From positions 5,208,001 through 5,272,000 of the forward strand of contig NZ_CP107954.1 in the NCBI RefSeq assembly GCF_036067295.1: 64,000 bases of DNA, written 5' to 3'. Numbering within the stretch: the stretch's first letter is position 1; every line of letters begins with the position of its first letter. Below are positions 1 to 7,542 of the stretch, one piece after another. The translations under genes were made by a program, and so were the position numbers. The DNA comes from Kribbella sp. NBC_00382 (GTDB lineage Bacteria > Actinomycetota > Actinomycetes > Propionibacteriales > Kribbellaceae). The notes under the pieces were generated by a model. The model was not told where the DNA came from and did not search any database. It saw nothing but the letters and a program-made list of their open reading frames with translations.

Positions 1-953
1 ACCCAATCCATGTCCGGGTAGCGGGTGCCCACCGGCTGGAGCTTGGAGAGGGAGGCAACGTCCTCGGGGGAGAGCTCGACCGCGAGGGCGCCTGCGTTCT
101 CCTCCAGGTAGGTGCGGCGTTTGGTGCCTGGGATCGGGGCGATGTCGTTGCCCTGGGCAAGGAGCCAGGCGAGGGCGACCTGGCCGGGGGTTGCGTGGTT
201 GCGAGCTGCGATGGTGCGGATCTGCTCGACCAGGGTGAGGTTGGCTTCGAGGTTCTCGGCGTCGAAGCGGGGGAGGGTCTTGCGGAAGTCGTTGTCCGCA
301 AGATCTTCCTGGCCGACGATCCTGCCGGTCAGCATGCCGCGGCCGAGTGGGCTGTACGGTACGACGCCGATCCCGAGTTCGCGGCAGACCGCCAGCACCT
401 CGGCCTCGATGTCACGGCTGAAGAGTGAGTACTCGCTCTGGACCGCGGCGATCGGATGCACGGCGTGCGCCCGGCGAATCGTGTCCGCGGACGGCTCGGA
501 CAGACCGAGGTGCTTCACCTTGCCCGCCTCGACCAGCTCGGCCATCGCGCCGACGGTCTCCTCGATCGGTACCGAAGGATCGGCGCGGTGTTGGTAGTAC
601 AGGTCGAGGTGGTCGACGCCAAGGCGGCTCAGCGAGGCATCGATCGCCGACCGCACGTACGTCGGTGAGCTGTCGAGCCGGATGAGCTTGTACGTCGCCG
701 GGTCCATCACGATGCCGAACTTGCTGGCCAGCACCACCTCGTCGCGCCGGCCCGCGATGGCCTTGCCGACCAGCTCCTCATTTGAGCCGGCGGCGTACAT
801 GTCAGCGGTATCGAGGAAGTTGATGCCGAGGTCGAGCGCACGCCGGAGGGTGGCGATCGACTCGGTGTCGTCACCGGGTCCGTAGCCGAAGCTCATCCCC
901 ATGCAGCCGAGTCCGAGCCGGCTGACGTCAGGTCCATTGGTACCGAGAATCAC
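1..953 (-). CDS. aldo/keto reductase (3' end outside window)
   Basis: NADPH-dependent aldo/keto reductase, a cytoplasmic TIM-barrel enzyme reducing aldehydes or ketones. Translation from the GTG at 953 gives about 317 residues and runs off the window edge, so only a short C-terminus is missing. The AKR catalytic tetrad is visible: Asp48 and Tyr53 in LDTADMY, Lys78 in ASKFG, His122 in YYQHRAD. The cofactor-binding PIPGTKR stretch is near the end. GAGGAG lies just ahead of the GTG and fixes the start. It follows the MerR gene on the same strand after 73 nt, so it is probably in that regulator's transcript and is its likely target. Physiological substrate unknown. Confidence 0.93.
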   Translation of the reverse strand, partial: MILGTNGPDVSRLGLGCMGMSFGYGPGDDTESIATLRRALDLGINFLDTADMYAAGSNEELVGKAIAGRRDEVVLASKFGIVMDPATYKLIRLDSSPTYVRSAIDASLSRLGVDHLDLYYQHRADPSVPIEETVGAMAELVEAGKVKHLGLSEPSADTIRRAHAVHPIAAVQSEYSLFSRDIEAEVLAVCRELGIGVVPYSPLGRGMLTGRIVGQEDLADNDFRKTLPRFDAENLEANLTLVEQIRTIAARNHATPGQVALAWLLAQGNDIAPIPGTKRRTYLEENAGALAVELSPEDVASLSKLQPVGTRYPDMDW

Positions 954-1026
954 AGTTTCTCCTCGTGGAAGGCATGGCTCCGCCCACCGACATCCACAGG
1001 AATGCAGCCAGGCGTCGAGCGAAGGG

Positions 1027-1515
1027 TTAGGGAGTGCAGTCGCCGCCGTACGTGGCGATCTTGTAGTCGGTGACCGCGAGGGCCGCCTGCAGTTCGCGCA
1101 GCCGGCGCTGGATCGTGGCCCGGTGCTCCAGCATCAGCGCGAGCCGCTGCGGGGCAGTCGACTCGCCCTGGTACACCAGCTCCATGTAGTGGCTGATCGT
1201 GCCGATCGACATGTCCGACAGCCGCAGCCGGGTGATGAACACGATCCGGGCGAGAGCCTGCCGGTCGTACTGCCGGTAGCCGGCCTCGTCCCGCCCGGCG
1301 GTGATGAGGCCTGCGCGTTCGTAGTACCGGAGGGTGTGGGCGGTGAGCCCGGTCGCCGCGGCGGCCTCGGCGATCGTCAGGACGTCGGGGAGTTCATCCG
1401 GGAGCTCGAGCAACTGCAGCAGCTCGGGGTCCATCGGCGACAGCTGCGGGGTCTCGTAGCGCTCCGCGAACGCGTGACGGCGGTCGGAGGAGCTGAGGAC
1501 ACCCGTTGTGTTCAT
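1027..1515 (-). CDS. MerR family transcriptional regulator
   Basis: 162-aa MerR-type activator/repressor. The winged helix-turn-helix begins around residue 45 (LTIAEAAAATGLTAHTLRYYERAGLI) and the dimerisation helix follows (about residues 110-155). No cluster of metal-binding cysteines is seen; the only Cys is near the C-terminus (GGDCTP), so this is probably a small-molecule or stress sensor rather than a metal sensor. The ATG at 1515 is chosen because a 19-bp-spacer promoter ends 7 nt upstream, implying a leaderless mRNA. The reading frame is open further upstream but that part crosses the promoter. Forms a two-gene unit with the aldo/keto reductase downstream. Confidence 0.9.
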   Translation of the reverse strand: MNTTGVLSSSDRRHAFAERYETPQLSPMDPELLQLLELPDELPDVLTIAEAAAATGLTAHTLRYYERAGLITAGRDEAGYRQYDRQALARIVFITRLRLSDMSIGTISHYMELVYQGESTAPQRLALMLEHRATIQRRLRELQAALAVTDYKIATYGGDCTP

Positions 1516-1522
1516 GACTACG

Positions 1523-1553
1523 AACGTACGGGTTAGAGCGCGCTCTAACGCAA
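1523..1553 (-). promoter_or_regulatory. MerR-type promoter with 18-bp palindromic operator
   Basis: On the minus strand a -35 TTGCGT (1553-1548) and a -10 TACGTT (1528-1523) are separated by 19 bp, the over-long spacing typical of MerR-controlled promoters. The perfect palindrome GTTAGAGCGCGCTCTAAC (1532-1549) sits inside the spacer. The start codon is 7 nt after the -10, so the transcript would be leaderless. Autoregulation plus control of the reductase gene is inferred. Confidence 0.8.
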
Positions 1554-1561
1554 GCCCCGGG

Positions 1562-1957
1562 TCAGGCGGGTTGCTGGCAGTCGGAGCAGGTGCCGAAGAT
1601 TTCGAGGGTGTGGCTGACGTCGGCGTAGCCGTGTTCGGCGGCGACCTTGTCGGCCCAGCGCTCGACGGCAGGGCCTTCCACCTCGACGGTGCGGCCGCAG
1701 TTGCGGCAGACGAGGTGATGGTGGTGACCCTTCGAGCAGCGCCGGTACGCCGTTTCGCCGTCGGCGGTGCGGAGTACGTCGACCTCACGGGAGTCGGCGA
1801 GAGCCTGCAGGGTCCGGTAGACCGTGGTCAGGCCGACGGCCTCACCAGCGCCCCGGAGTTCCTGGTGGATCTCCTGGGCCGTCCGGAAGTCGTCGAGATT
1901 GTCGAGCGCGGAAGCAACCGCCGCGCGCTGACGGGTCGAGCGTGTTCCGATGGCCAC
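1562..1957 (-). CDS. zur: Fur-family zinc uptake regulator (Zur)
   Basis: 131-aa Fur-superfamily metal-dependent repressor. N-terminal winged helix (TAQEIHQELR, VGLTTVYRTLQAL) is followed by the metal-binding dimerisation domain with the KGHHHHLVCRNCG segment, a His residue in HTLEIFG and a second CxxC (GTCSDCQQ). The two CxxC pairs build the structural zinc site. The GTG at 1957 is preferred because AGGAGG sits 4 nt upstream; in-frame ATGs further up lack a site. Position downstream of znuA-znuC-znuB on the same strand, plus the Zur-like box upstream of znuA, supports Zur rather than Fur or PerR. Zinc-loaded Zur would repress the transporter. Confidence 0.88.
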   Translation of the reverse strand: MAIGTRSTRQRAAVASALDNLDDFRTAQEIHQELRGAGEAVGLTTVYRTLQALADSREVDVLRTADGETAYRRCSKGHHHHLVCRNCGRTVEVEGPAVERWADKVAAEHGYADVSHTLEIFGTCSDCQQPA

Positions 1958-2028
1958 CGTTCCTCCTGTCATCCCTTGCACCGTGATTTCCGCGGTAACT
2001 CGCCAATTCTCTCAGAAGTCAACAAGTA

Positions 2029-2192
2029 AGTCGCCCGGGGTGAGGATCGCTCGGCGCTTGCGGCGCCCAGGCACGCACCTCGCGGCACTGGCGAAGCATC
2101 CACGATGCTCCGCATCGAGGACGCTCCTCCAGCACCGCGATGCACGCACCTGGACACCGCAATCACTCGAGCGCTCCCCACCCCGGGCGACT
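2029..2192 (-). repeat. Long hairpin element, copy 1
   Basis: A 164-nt imperfect palindrome filling the gap between znuB and zur. Outer arms 2029-2053 and 2168-2192 pair over about 25 nt. The next segments form a 13-bp and a 21-bp stem, and the apical part closes on a 3-nt loop (GGA, minus strand). Read as minus-strand RNA almost every position pairs, with many G.U wobbles; on the plus strand these become A.C mismatches. The middle part (for example GGCGCTTGCGGCGCCCAGGC on the plus strand) recurs almost unchanged at 55092-55260, whereas outer and apical arms differ but remain complementary. It lies in the sense direction of the znu transcript. No protein-coding signal is evident. Confidence 0.8.
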
Positions 2193-3195
2193 AGTGCTCA
2201 TCCCAGTGGTCTCCGTGTGCCGCGTGGAGGTGTCCGTCGTGGACGTAGTCGACGTGATCGCCGTGTTCGATCTTGGGGTGACCGCATTTCGGGTCGTGGG
2301 CGTGCTGGTGGGCGGTGCTCACGACGTGCGGTTCCGGGACCGGGAGATCGATCTCCGGCTCCTCATCGGTGAGGGGAGCGAGGACGCCGCGGCGACGGCG
2401 TACCAGGGTGCCGGCGATCGCGGCTACGACGAAGCCGGCCAGGGCCAGGACGACGATCGTGGCGCCGGGGGCGACGTTGGCGTTGTACGACGTGATGATG
2501 CCGGCCAGACAGGCAGCGACTCCGATGGCACAGGCGGTCACGAACGTACTCCGGAACGACCGCGTGAACTGCTGAGCCGTGGCAACCGGCACCACCATCA
2601 GCGCACTGACTAGCAGCAGCCCGACAGTCCGCATGGCGACCGTGACAGTCACCGCGGCCATCACTGCGATCAGCAGGTTCAGCAACTGCACCCGGAGACC
2701 AGTGACGCGAGCGAACTCCTCGTCCTGGCACACCGCGAACAGTTGCGGGCCCAGCCCGATCGCCACGACCAGTACCGTCACAGCCAGCCCGACTACGACG
2801 TACAGGTCGGAGGGCGAGACAGTGGTGAGTGACCCGAACAAGTAGGTGTTCAGAGTCGCTGCGCCCTGCCCTGCCAGGCCTATCAGCAGTACGCCGCCCG
2901 CTATGCCGCCGTAGAAGAGCAGCGCCAGCGCCACATCCCCACTGGCCTTACCCCGCGCCCGGACGAGCTCAATAGCCGTAGCACCAGCGATAGCGACCAG
3001 TACTGCGGTGAGCACCGGCGCAGTCCCGGTCAAGAGCCCCAGCGCGACACCGGTGATCGCGATATGTCCGATCCCATCGCCCATCAACGACAGCCGCCGC
3101 TGGACCAGATACGTGCCGATCGCCGGAGCCGACAACCCAGTGAGCAGCCCGGCGATCAGCGCCCGCTGCATGAACTCGAGCTCGAACAACGTCAT
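2191..3195 (-). CDS. znuB: Zinc ABC transporter permease with His-rich C-terminal module
   Basis: Integral-membrane permease of the ABC-3 family that, with ZnuC and ZnuA, imports Zn2+. About 334 residues with eight or nine hydrophobic segments from about residue 8 to 285. The start at ATG 3195 overlaps the znuC stop (ATGA); a GTG 9 nt upstream is also possible. The last roughly 45 residues are unusual for ZnuB: a soluble tail with some twelve histidines and one cysteine (KCGHPK, HGDHVDYVHDGHLHAAHGDH). This resembles small free-standing actinobacterial His-rich proteins often labelled zinc transporter permease, so it looks like a fusion of that module to ZnuB. A role in metal buffering or sensing is inferred. 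Confidence 0.9.
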   Translation of the reverse strand: MTLFELEFMQRALIAGLLTGLSAPAIGTYLVQRRLSLMGDGIGHIAITGVALGLLTGTAPVLTAVLVAIAGATAIELVRARGKASGDVALALLFYGGIAGGVLLIGLAGQGAATLNTYLFGSLTTVSPSDLYVVVGLAVTVLVVAIGLGPQLFAVCQDEEFARVTGLRVQLLNLLIAVMAAVTVTVAMRTVGLLLVSALMVVPVATAQQFTRSFRSTFVTACAIGVAACLAGIITSYNANVAPGATIVVLALAGFVVAAIAGTLVRRRRGVLAPLTDEEPEIDLPVPEPHVVSTAHQHAHDPKCGHPKIEHGDHVDYVHDGHLHAAHGDHWDEH

Positions 3196-3944
3196 GACAG
3201 CCACCCCGGCTCGTCGTCGGACCCGTGCGGGTGGACGTGCGCATGCGTCTGCGAGGCGTGCGGCGGACCGTCGTACACGATCCGGCCGCGGCGCAGGACG
3301 ACCGAGCGCTCGATCAGCGCGTCCATCGGGCCGAGGTCGTGGCTGACCATCACCACCGTCGTACCGCGCGACACCCGCTCGCGGATCGCGTCGGCGAAGA
3401 TAGCTTGGCTCGCCAGGTCGACGCCGGCGGTGGGCTCGTCGAGGATCAGCAGGTCGGGATCCGAGACCAGTGCGCGGGCGATCAGCACCCGCTGCTGCTG
3501 GCCGCCGGAGAGTTCGGCGACGCCGTCCTTGCGCCGGTCGGCCATGTCGACGATCTCCAGCGCCTCGTCGATCGCAGCCCGGTCAGCAGCCGTCATCGGG
3601 CGGAACAGCTTCCGCTTCGAGAGCAGCCCGGACGACACAACCTCGGCCACGGTCGCCGGTACACCGCCTGCCGCGGTGATGCGTTGCGGCACGTAGCCGA
3701 TCCGGTTCCAGTGACGGAAGCGCGGTACCGGCGTACCGAAGAGCTGGACCTGGCCACGAGCCGCGGGCAGCAGGCCGACGATCGTCTTGATCAGCGTGGA
3801 CTTGCCTGAGCCGTTGGTGCCGAGCACGGCGACCACCTCGCCGGCCCGGATCTGCAGGTCGACGCCGCGCAATACGAGACGACCGCCCAGGTCCACCGAC
3901 AAATCGGTGACCTGGACGGCCTCAGAGATTTGTGAAGATGTCAC
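3192..3944 (-). CDS. znuC: Zinc ABC transporter ATP-binding protein
   Basis: 250-aa ABC ATPase powering zinc import. Walker A GTNGSGKST is near residue 42, the signature LSGGQQQRV near 145, Walker B DLLILDEPTAGVD near 165, and the switch histidine in MVSHD near 200. The C-terminus has a short His cluster (HASQTHAHVHPHG), a second His-rich tail in this operon. The GTG start overlaps the znuA stop (GTGA), and its own stop overlaps the znuB start, so the three transporter genes are translationally coupled. Confidence 0.95.
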   Translation of the reverse strand: MTSSQISEAVQVTDLSVDLGGRLVLRGVDLQIRAGEVVAVLGTNGSGKSTLIKTIVGLLPAARGQVQLFGTPVPRFRHWNRIGYVPQRITAAGGVPATVAEVVSSGLLSKRKLFRPMTAADRAAIDEALEIVDMADRRKDGVAELSGGQQQRVLIARALVSDPDLLILDEPTAGVDLASQAIFADAIRERVSRGTTVVMVSHDLGPMDALIERSVVLRRGRIVYDGPPHASQTHAHVHPHGSDDEPGWLS

Positions 3945-4909
3945 GCGCAGCTGTTCGCCTTCCGGAGCTCCTGCAGATTCTCGCGCATCAGCGAGAGATA
4001 GGTCTCCTGGGAGTTCCCGTCCGACAGGCCCTCGACCGGGCTCAGGACGGCGGTCTTGACGTGGACGTCGCGAGCGATCGACTCGGCCACCTTCGGGCTG
4101 ACCAGTTCCTCGTAGAAGATCGTGGTGACCTGCTCCTTCTGCACGATCTCCTGGACCTCCTTGATCCGCGACGGGGTGGGCTCGGCGTCAGGGGTGAACC
4201 CGGCGATGCCGACCATCGTCAGACCGTACCGCTTCGCCAGGTAGGCGAACGCCTGATGGCTCGTCACGAAGGTTTTCAGTTTGCAGTCGGTCAGCCCGGT
4301 CTTGAACTCGGTGTCGAGCTTGCCCAGTTCGCCGAGCAGCGTCGCGGAGCGTTGCTTGTAGCCGTCCGCGTTGCCGGGGTCGGCCGAGACGAGCTTGTCC
4401 GTGACGGCCTGTACTACGCCCTTGTACCGGACCGGGTCGAGCCAGAAATGTGGGTCGAGGTCATCGGAGGTGTAGGCCGCGGGCTGGACGCTGTCGCTCG
4501 GAGTACCGGCTGCCTCGCCCTCGCCGTGCTCCTCGAAGTCGGCGCCGGTGGCCTCGAGCTGGGCGGCCGGCGCGATGTCGAAACCGGTGTCCTTCGCGTT
4601 CTGCGCGACCGCCTCGTCGACGGCCGGCTGCAAGTTCTTCTCGTAGACGACCAGCTTCGCCTGCGCGATACCGCCGACCTGCTTCGGGGTCAGCTCCAGG
4701 TCGTGCGGCTCGACTCCGGGCGCGGTCAGGGTGGTCACGTTCACGGCGTCGCCGCCCACCGAGCGGGCGATGAACTCCAGCGGGTAGAACGAAGCGACCA
4801 CGTCCAGCTTGCCGTCGGAGCCGCCCGCGGCAGTGTTGCCGCAGCCTGCCAGAGTTACCACCGTGAGGGCGGCGAGCCCGGCGACGACAGCACGCATACT
4901 GGATCTCAT
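3941..4909 (-). CDS. znuA: Zinc ABC transporter substrate-binding lipoprotein
   Basis: Cluster A-I solute-binding lipoprotein that captures extracellular Zn2+. From ATG 4909 it has 322 residues: signal peptide with lipobox LAGC (Cys23), a first metal-ligand His in EPHDLELTPKQ, an acidic His-containing loop (EEHGEGE), HFWLDP, SHQAFAYLAKRYGL and the C-terminal ligand Glu/Asp region. An in-frame ATG at 4924 exists, but codons 4924-4910 coincide with the Zur box and -10 region, so 4909 (leaderless) is preferred. First gene of znuA-znuC-znuB(-zur); expected to be derepressed under zinc limitation. Confidence 0.93.
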   Translation of the reverse strand: MRSSMRAVVAGLAALTVVTLAGCGNTAAGGSDGKLDVVASFYPLEFIARSVGGDAVNVTTLTAPGVEPHDLELTPKQVGGIAQAKLVVYEKNLQPAVDEAVAQNAKDTGFDIAPAAQLEATGADFEEHGEGEAAGTPSDSVQPAAYTSDDLDPHFWLDPVRYKGVVQAVTDKLVSADPGNADGYKQRSATLLGELGKLDTEFKTGLTDCKLKTFVTSHQAFAYLAKRYGLTMVGIAGFTPDAEPTPSRIKEVQEIVQKEQVTTIFYEELVSPKVAESIARDVHVKTAVLSPVEGLSDGNSQETYLSLMRENLQELRKANSCA

Positions 4910-4945
4910 GACAATCATTTTCATTTAAGTGGGGATGGTTGTCAA
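4909..4945 (-). promoter_or_regulatory. znuA promoter with Zur-box-like palindrome
   Basis: Minus-strand -35 TTGACA (4945-4940), 17-bp spacer, weak -10 GAAAAT (4922-4917), then 7 nt to the ATG at 4909. Overlapping the -10 and start is TGAAAATGATTGTCA (4923-4909), a near-palindrome matching the Zur-box pattern (TGAAAATGATTTTCA type) known in actinobacteria. The divergent YibE/F gene begins only 38 nt away, so one box could control both directions. Confidence 0.75.
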
Positions 4946-4961
4946 AACAGGGAGTGGATGA

Positions 4962-6281
4962 ATGGCCAAGCGGACCGTAGGACGGCGGCGCGCCGACACC
5001 AAGCCGAACCGCGGGCGCCGGCTGGAAATTCCGCGCGGTCACGGCCATGGGCACGGTCACGGGCATGGCTCCGAGGTGATCGACACGTCGGTCGTCGACG
5101 CCGACGCGATCGTCGCCCGACGGGTCCGGATCGTGGTCGCGGCGGTGCTGATCCCGCTGATCGCGGCCGCCGTGATCGCCATGATCGTGCTCTGGCCGGG
5201 CGGTGACCTGAAGATCGCGGCGGCCGAGCAGACCGGCGCGAGCGGCACGGTCACCGCGCTCAAGGCCTGTCCCGAGACGCCCGCCGACTGCGACGAGGCG
5301 ACGGTCAAGCTGCGCTCCGCGCCCGGCTCGGACAAGGGGCTGGAGGTGCCGGTCGAGGTCCCCAAGGGCAAGAACGCGGCCGTCCAGATCAAGGTCGGCG
5401 ACCGGCTCATCCTCGGGGTCCAGAAGGGCGCCGCAATCGCGGATCGGTACCAGTACGTCGACCACGACCGGTCCATCCCGCTGGTCGCCCTCGCGGTGAT
5501 CTTCGGGATCGCGGTGATCGCGTTGTCGCGCTGGCGTGGGGTCGCCGCGCTCGGTGCGCTCGGCATCACGGCACTGACGCTGACCCAGTTCATCTTGCCG
5601 GCCATCCTGAAGGGGGCGAATCCGCTGCTGGTGGCGGTGGTCGGCGGCTCGGTCATCATGGTGATAGCGCTCTATCTGACGCACGGGATCAACGCTCAGT
5701 CGTCGGTGGCGCTGGCGGGGACGATCGCCTCATTGGGGCTGACTGCGTTGCTGGGTTGGGTGTTCGTCAAGGTGAGTGCGTTCTCCGGGCTCGCCAGCGA
5801 AGGTGCGTCCGCGGTGAAGGCTTACGTGCCGGGGCTCGATCTCACCGGGTTGCTGGTCGCGGGCATTGTGATCGGCTCACTCGGCGTACTCGACGACGTG
5901 ACTGTCACGCAGGCGAGCGCGGTCTGGGAGTTGTCGGCCGCCAACCCAGCGGCGAGCCGGGCGTCGCTGATCGGAGCTGGACTGCGGATCGGCCGGGCGC
6001 ATGTCGCCTCCGTCGTGAACACGCTGGTGCTCGCGTACGCCGGTGCCGCGCTGCCGATCCTGATGGTCTTCGCGATCGGCGGGGTATCGACCGGGTATCT
6101 GCTCAGTACCGAGATCGTCGCGGTCGAAGTCGTCCGAGGTCTGGTCGGCAGCCTCGGCATCATCGCGGCCGTCCCGTTGACCACCGCGCTGGCCGCAATG
6201 GCTGTCGCCGATCGGTCGCGTGACCTGGTCGGCGGGCCGGAGTCCGTTGCCAGGGCAGGAGAATCTGCGGGATCCGCGTAA
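4962..6281 (+). CDS. YibE/F family membrane protein with His-Gly repeat
   Basis: 439-aa polytopic membrane protein of the YibE/F family (function not established). The N-terminus is basic, then HGHGHGHGHG near residue 27, one TM helix near 55-75, an extracytoplasmic beta-rich region (about 80-165) and about seven further TM helices to residue 420. The ATG at 4962 follows GGAGTGG. The His-Gly run is a plausible metal ligand. Because the gene is divergent from znuA and shares the intergenic region holding a Zur-like box, a role in zinc stress is a reasonable inference, but the family itself is uncharacterised. Confidence 0.85.
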   Translation: MAKRTVGRRRADTKPNRGRRLEIPRGHGHGHGHGHGSEVIDTSVVDADAIVARRVRIVVAAVLIPLIAAAVIAMIVLWPGGDLKIAAAEQTGASGTVTALKACPETPADCDEATVKLRSAPGSDKGLEVPVEVPKGKNAAVQIKVGDRLILGVQKGAAIADRYQYVDHDRSIPLVALAVIFGIAVIALSRWRGVAALGALGITALTLTQFILPAILKGANPLLVAVVGGSVIMVIALYLTHGINAQSSVALAGTIASLGLTALLGWVFVKVSAFSGLASEGASAVKAYVPGLDLTGLLVAGIVIGSLGVLDDVTVTQASAVWELSAANPAASRASLIGAGLRIGRAHVASVVNTLVLAYAGAALPILMVFAIGGVSTGYLLSTEIVAVEVVRGLVGSLGIIAAVPLTTALAAMAVADRSRDLVGGPESVARAGESAGSA

Positions 6282-6420
6282 TTTCAGACTTTGGCGGTTG
6301 CCCCAACAAAGTCCCCGGCAAGCTCTTCCCAAGCGGTCCTGAGGCGATCTAGAGTTCCGATCTGTCACGGACTGGCCGACCCAGATCACTGTCCGTGGCT
6401 GGACTCGTGAGGAGCCGCGG

Positions 6421-7542
6421 ATGCGTCGACGCGTTGGTGTCTGGCTGTTCGGAGCAAGAGGATCGGTCGCGACCACGACCATCGCCGGGGCAGCGGCACT
6501 CCACCACGGAATCCCACCCGCCGGAGTAGTCACCGAACTCGCCGACTTCGCCGGTACGGACCTGATCCCCCTGGACGCCCTCGTCTTCGGCGGCCACGAC
6601 GTAGTCGAGACTCCACTGACCAAACAGGTCGAACGCCTGATGGCCGGCGGCGTCCTCCCATCGGGCCTAGACCGCCTAATAGCCACCGAACTAGCCGAAG
6701 CAGAACGCAACATCGTGGTACTGCCGACCGGCGGTGCGCAGTCCGAGCTGGTTCATCGGATGGCTGAAGACATCCGCGCCTTCCGCCTGCGCAACGACCT
6801 CAGCCAGGTAGTCGCCATCAACGTCGCGTCGACTGAGGCGCCATACGAGGTGCCTATTTCCACCGCCGCAGAGTTGCGGGAGGCGCTGGCGCATCGGCAG
6901 GTACTGCCGGCTAGCTCAGTGGGTGCTTTGGCAGCGTTCGAGGCGGGTGCGGCGTATATCGACTTCACGCCATCGACCTCGATCCGGCCGGCCGCGGTGC
7001 GGGAGTGGGCGGTCGAGAAGGGCTTGCCGTACGGCGGGCAGGATGCAAAGACGGGGGAGACCCTGGTCAAGAGCGTGCTCGCCCCGATGTTCGCGGCCCG
7101 CGCCCTCCCCGTGCACGCCTGGTCCGGTACCAACCTCCTCGGCGGCGGTGACGGCGCGACCCTCGCCGACCCACGCGCCGCGGAGTCGAAGAGCATCTCC
7201 AAGGAACGTGGTCTCGCCGAAATGCTCGGCAACGTCGCAGGTGACGTCCACATCGACTACGTGGACGCCATGGGCGACTGGAAGACCGCTTGGGACCACG
7301 TGCTCTTCTCCGGCTTCCTCGGCGTCCGGATGACGCTGCAGTTCACCTGGCAGGGCTGCGACTCCGCCCTCGCCGCCCCGCTCGTACTAGACCTGGCGCG
7401 CCTCTCAGCCCTGGCCCTGGATCGCAACCACGTCGGCGCGATGCCCTTCCTCGGCTTCTACTTCAAAGACCCCATCGAGTCGACCGAACACTCCCTGGCC
7501 CGCCAGTACGACGAACTGCTCCGCTGGACCCGCTCATGCTGA
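6421..7542 (+). CDS. Inositol-3-phosphate synthase-like cyclase (ebo-type cluster)
   Basis: 373-aa member of the myo-inositol-1-phosphate synthase family, which converts glucose 6-phosphate to inositol phosphate with NAD. The Rossmann motif FGARGSVA is near residue 10, FGGHDV at 60, GGQDAKTGETLVKS near 205, and the core YVDAMGDWKTAWDHV near 280 followed by CDSALAAPLVLDLARL. Length fits the short prokaryotic form. First gene of the cluster; RBS GAGGAGC precedes the ATG and its stop overlaps the next start by 7 nt. Ebo clusters in other phyla carry EboD, a dehydroquinate-synthase-like cyclase, here absent; this enzyme probably supplies the cyclic polyol instead (inference). Product identity is unproven. 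Confidence 0.9.
   Translation: MRRRVGVWLFGARGSVATTTIAGAAALHHGIPPAGVVTELADFAGTDLIPLDALVFGGHDVVETPLTKQVERLMAGGVLPSGLDRLIATELAEAERNIVVLPTGGAQSELVHRMAEDIRAFRLRNDLSQVVAINVASTEAPYEVPISTAAELREALAHRQVLPASSVGALAAFEAGAAYIDFTPSTSIRPAAVREWAVEKGLPYGGQDAKTGETLVKSVLAPMFAARALPVHAWSGTNLLGGGDGATLADPRAAESKSISKERGLAEMLGNVAGDVHIDYVDAMGDWKTAWDHVLFSGFLGVRMTLQFTWQGCDSALAAPLVLDLARLSALALDRNHVGAMPFLGFYFKDPIESTEHSLARQYDELLRWTRSC

Noticed and set aside
1982..2190. Small gene in the znuB-zur gap
   Set aside because: Open frames here are side effects of the palindromic hairpin element and similar frames recur in its other copy, in a different context.
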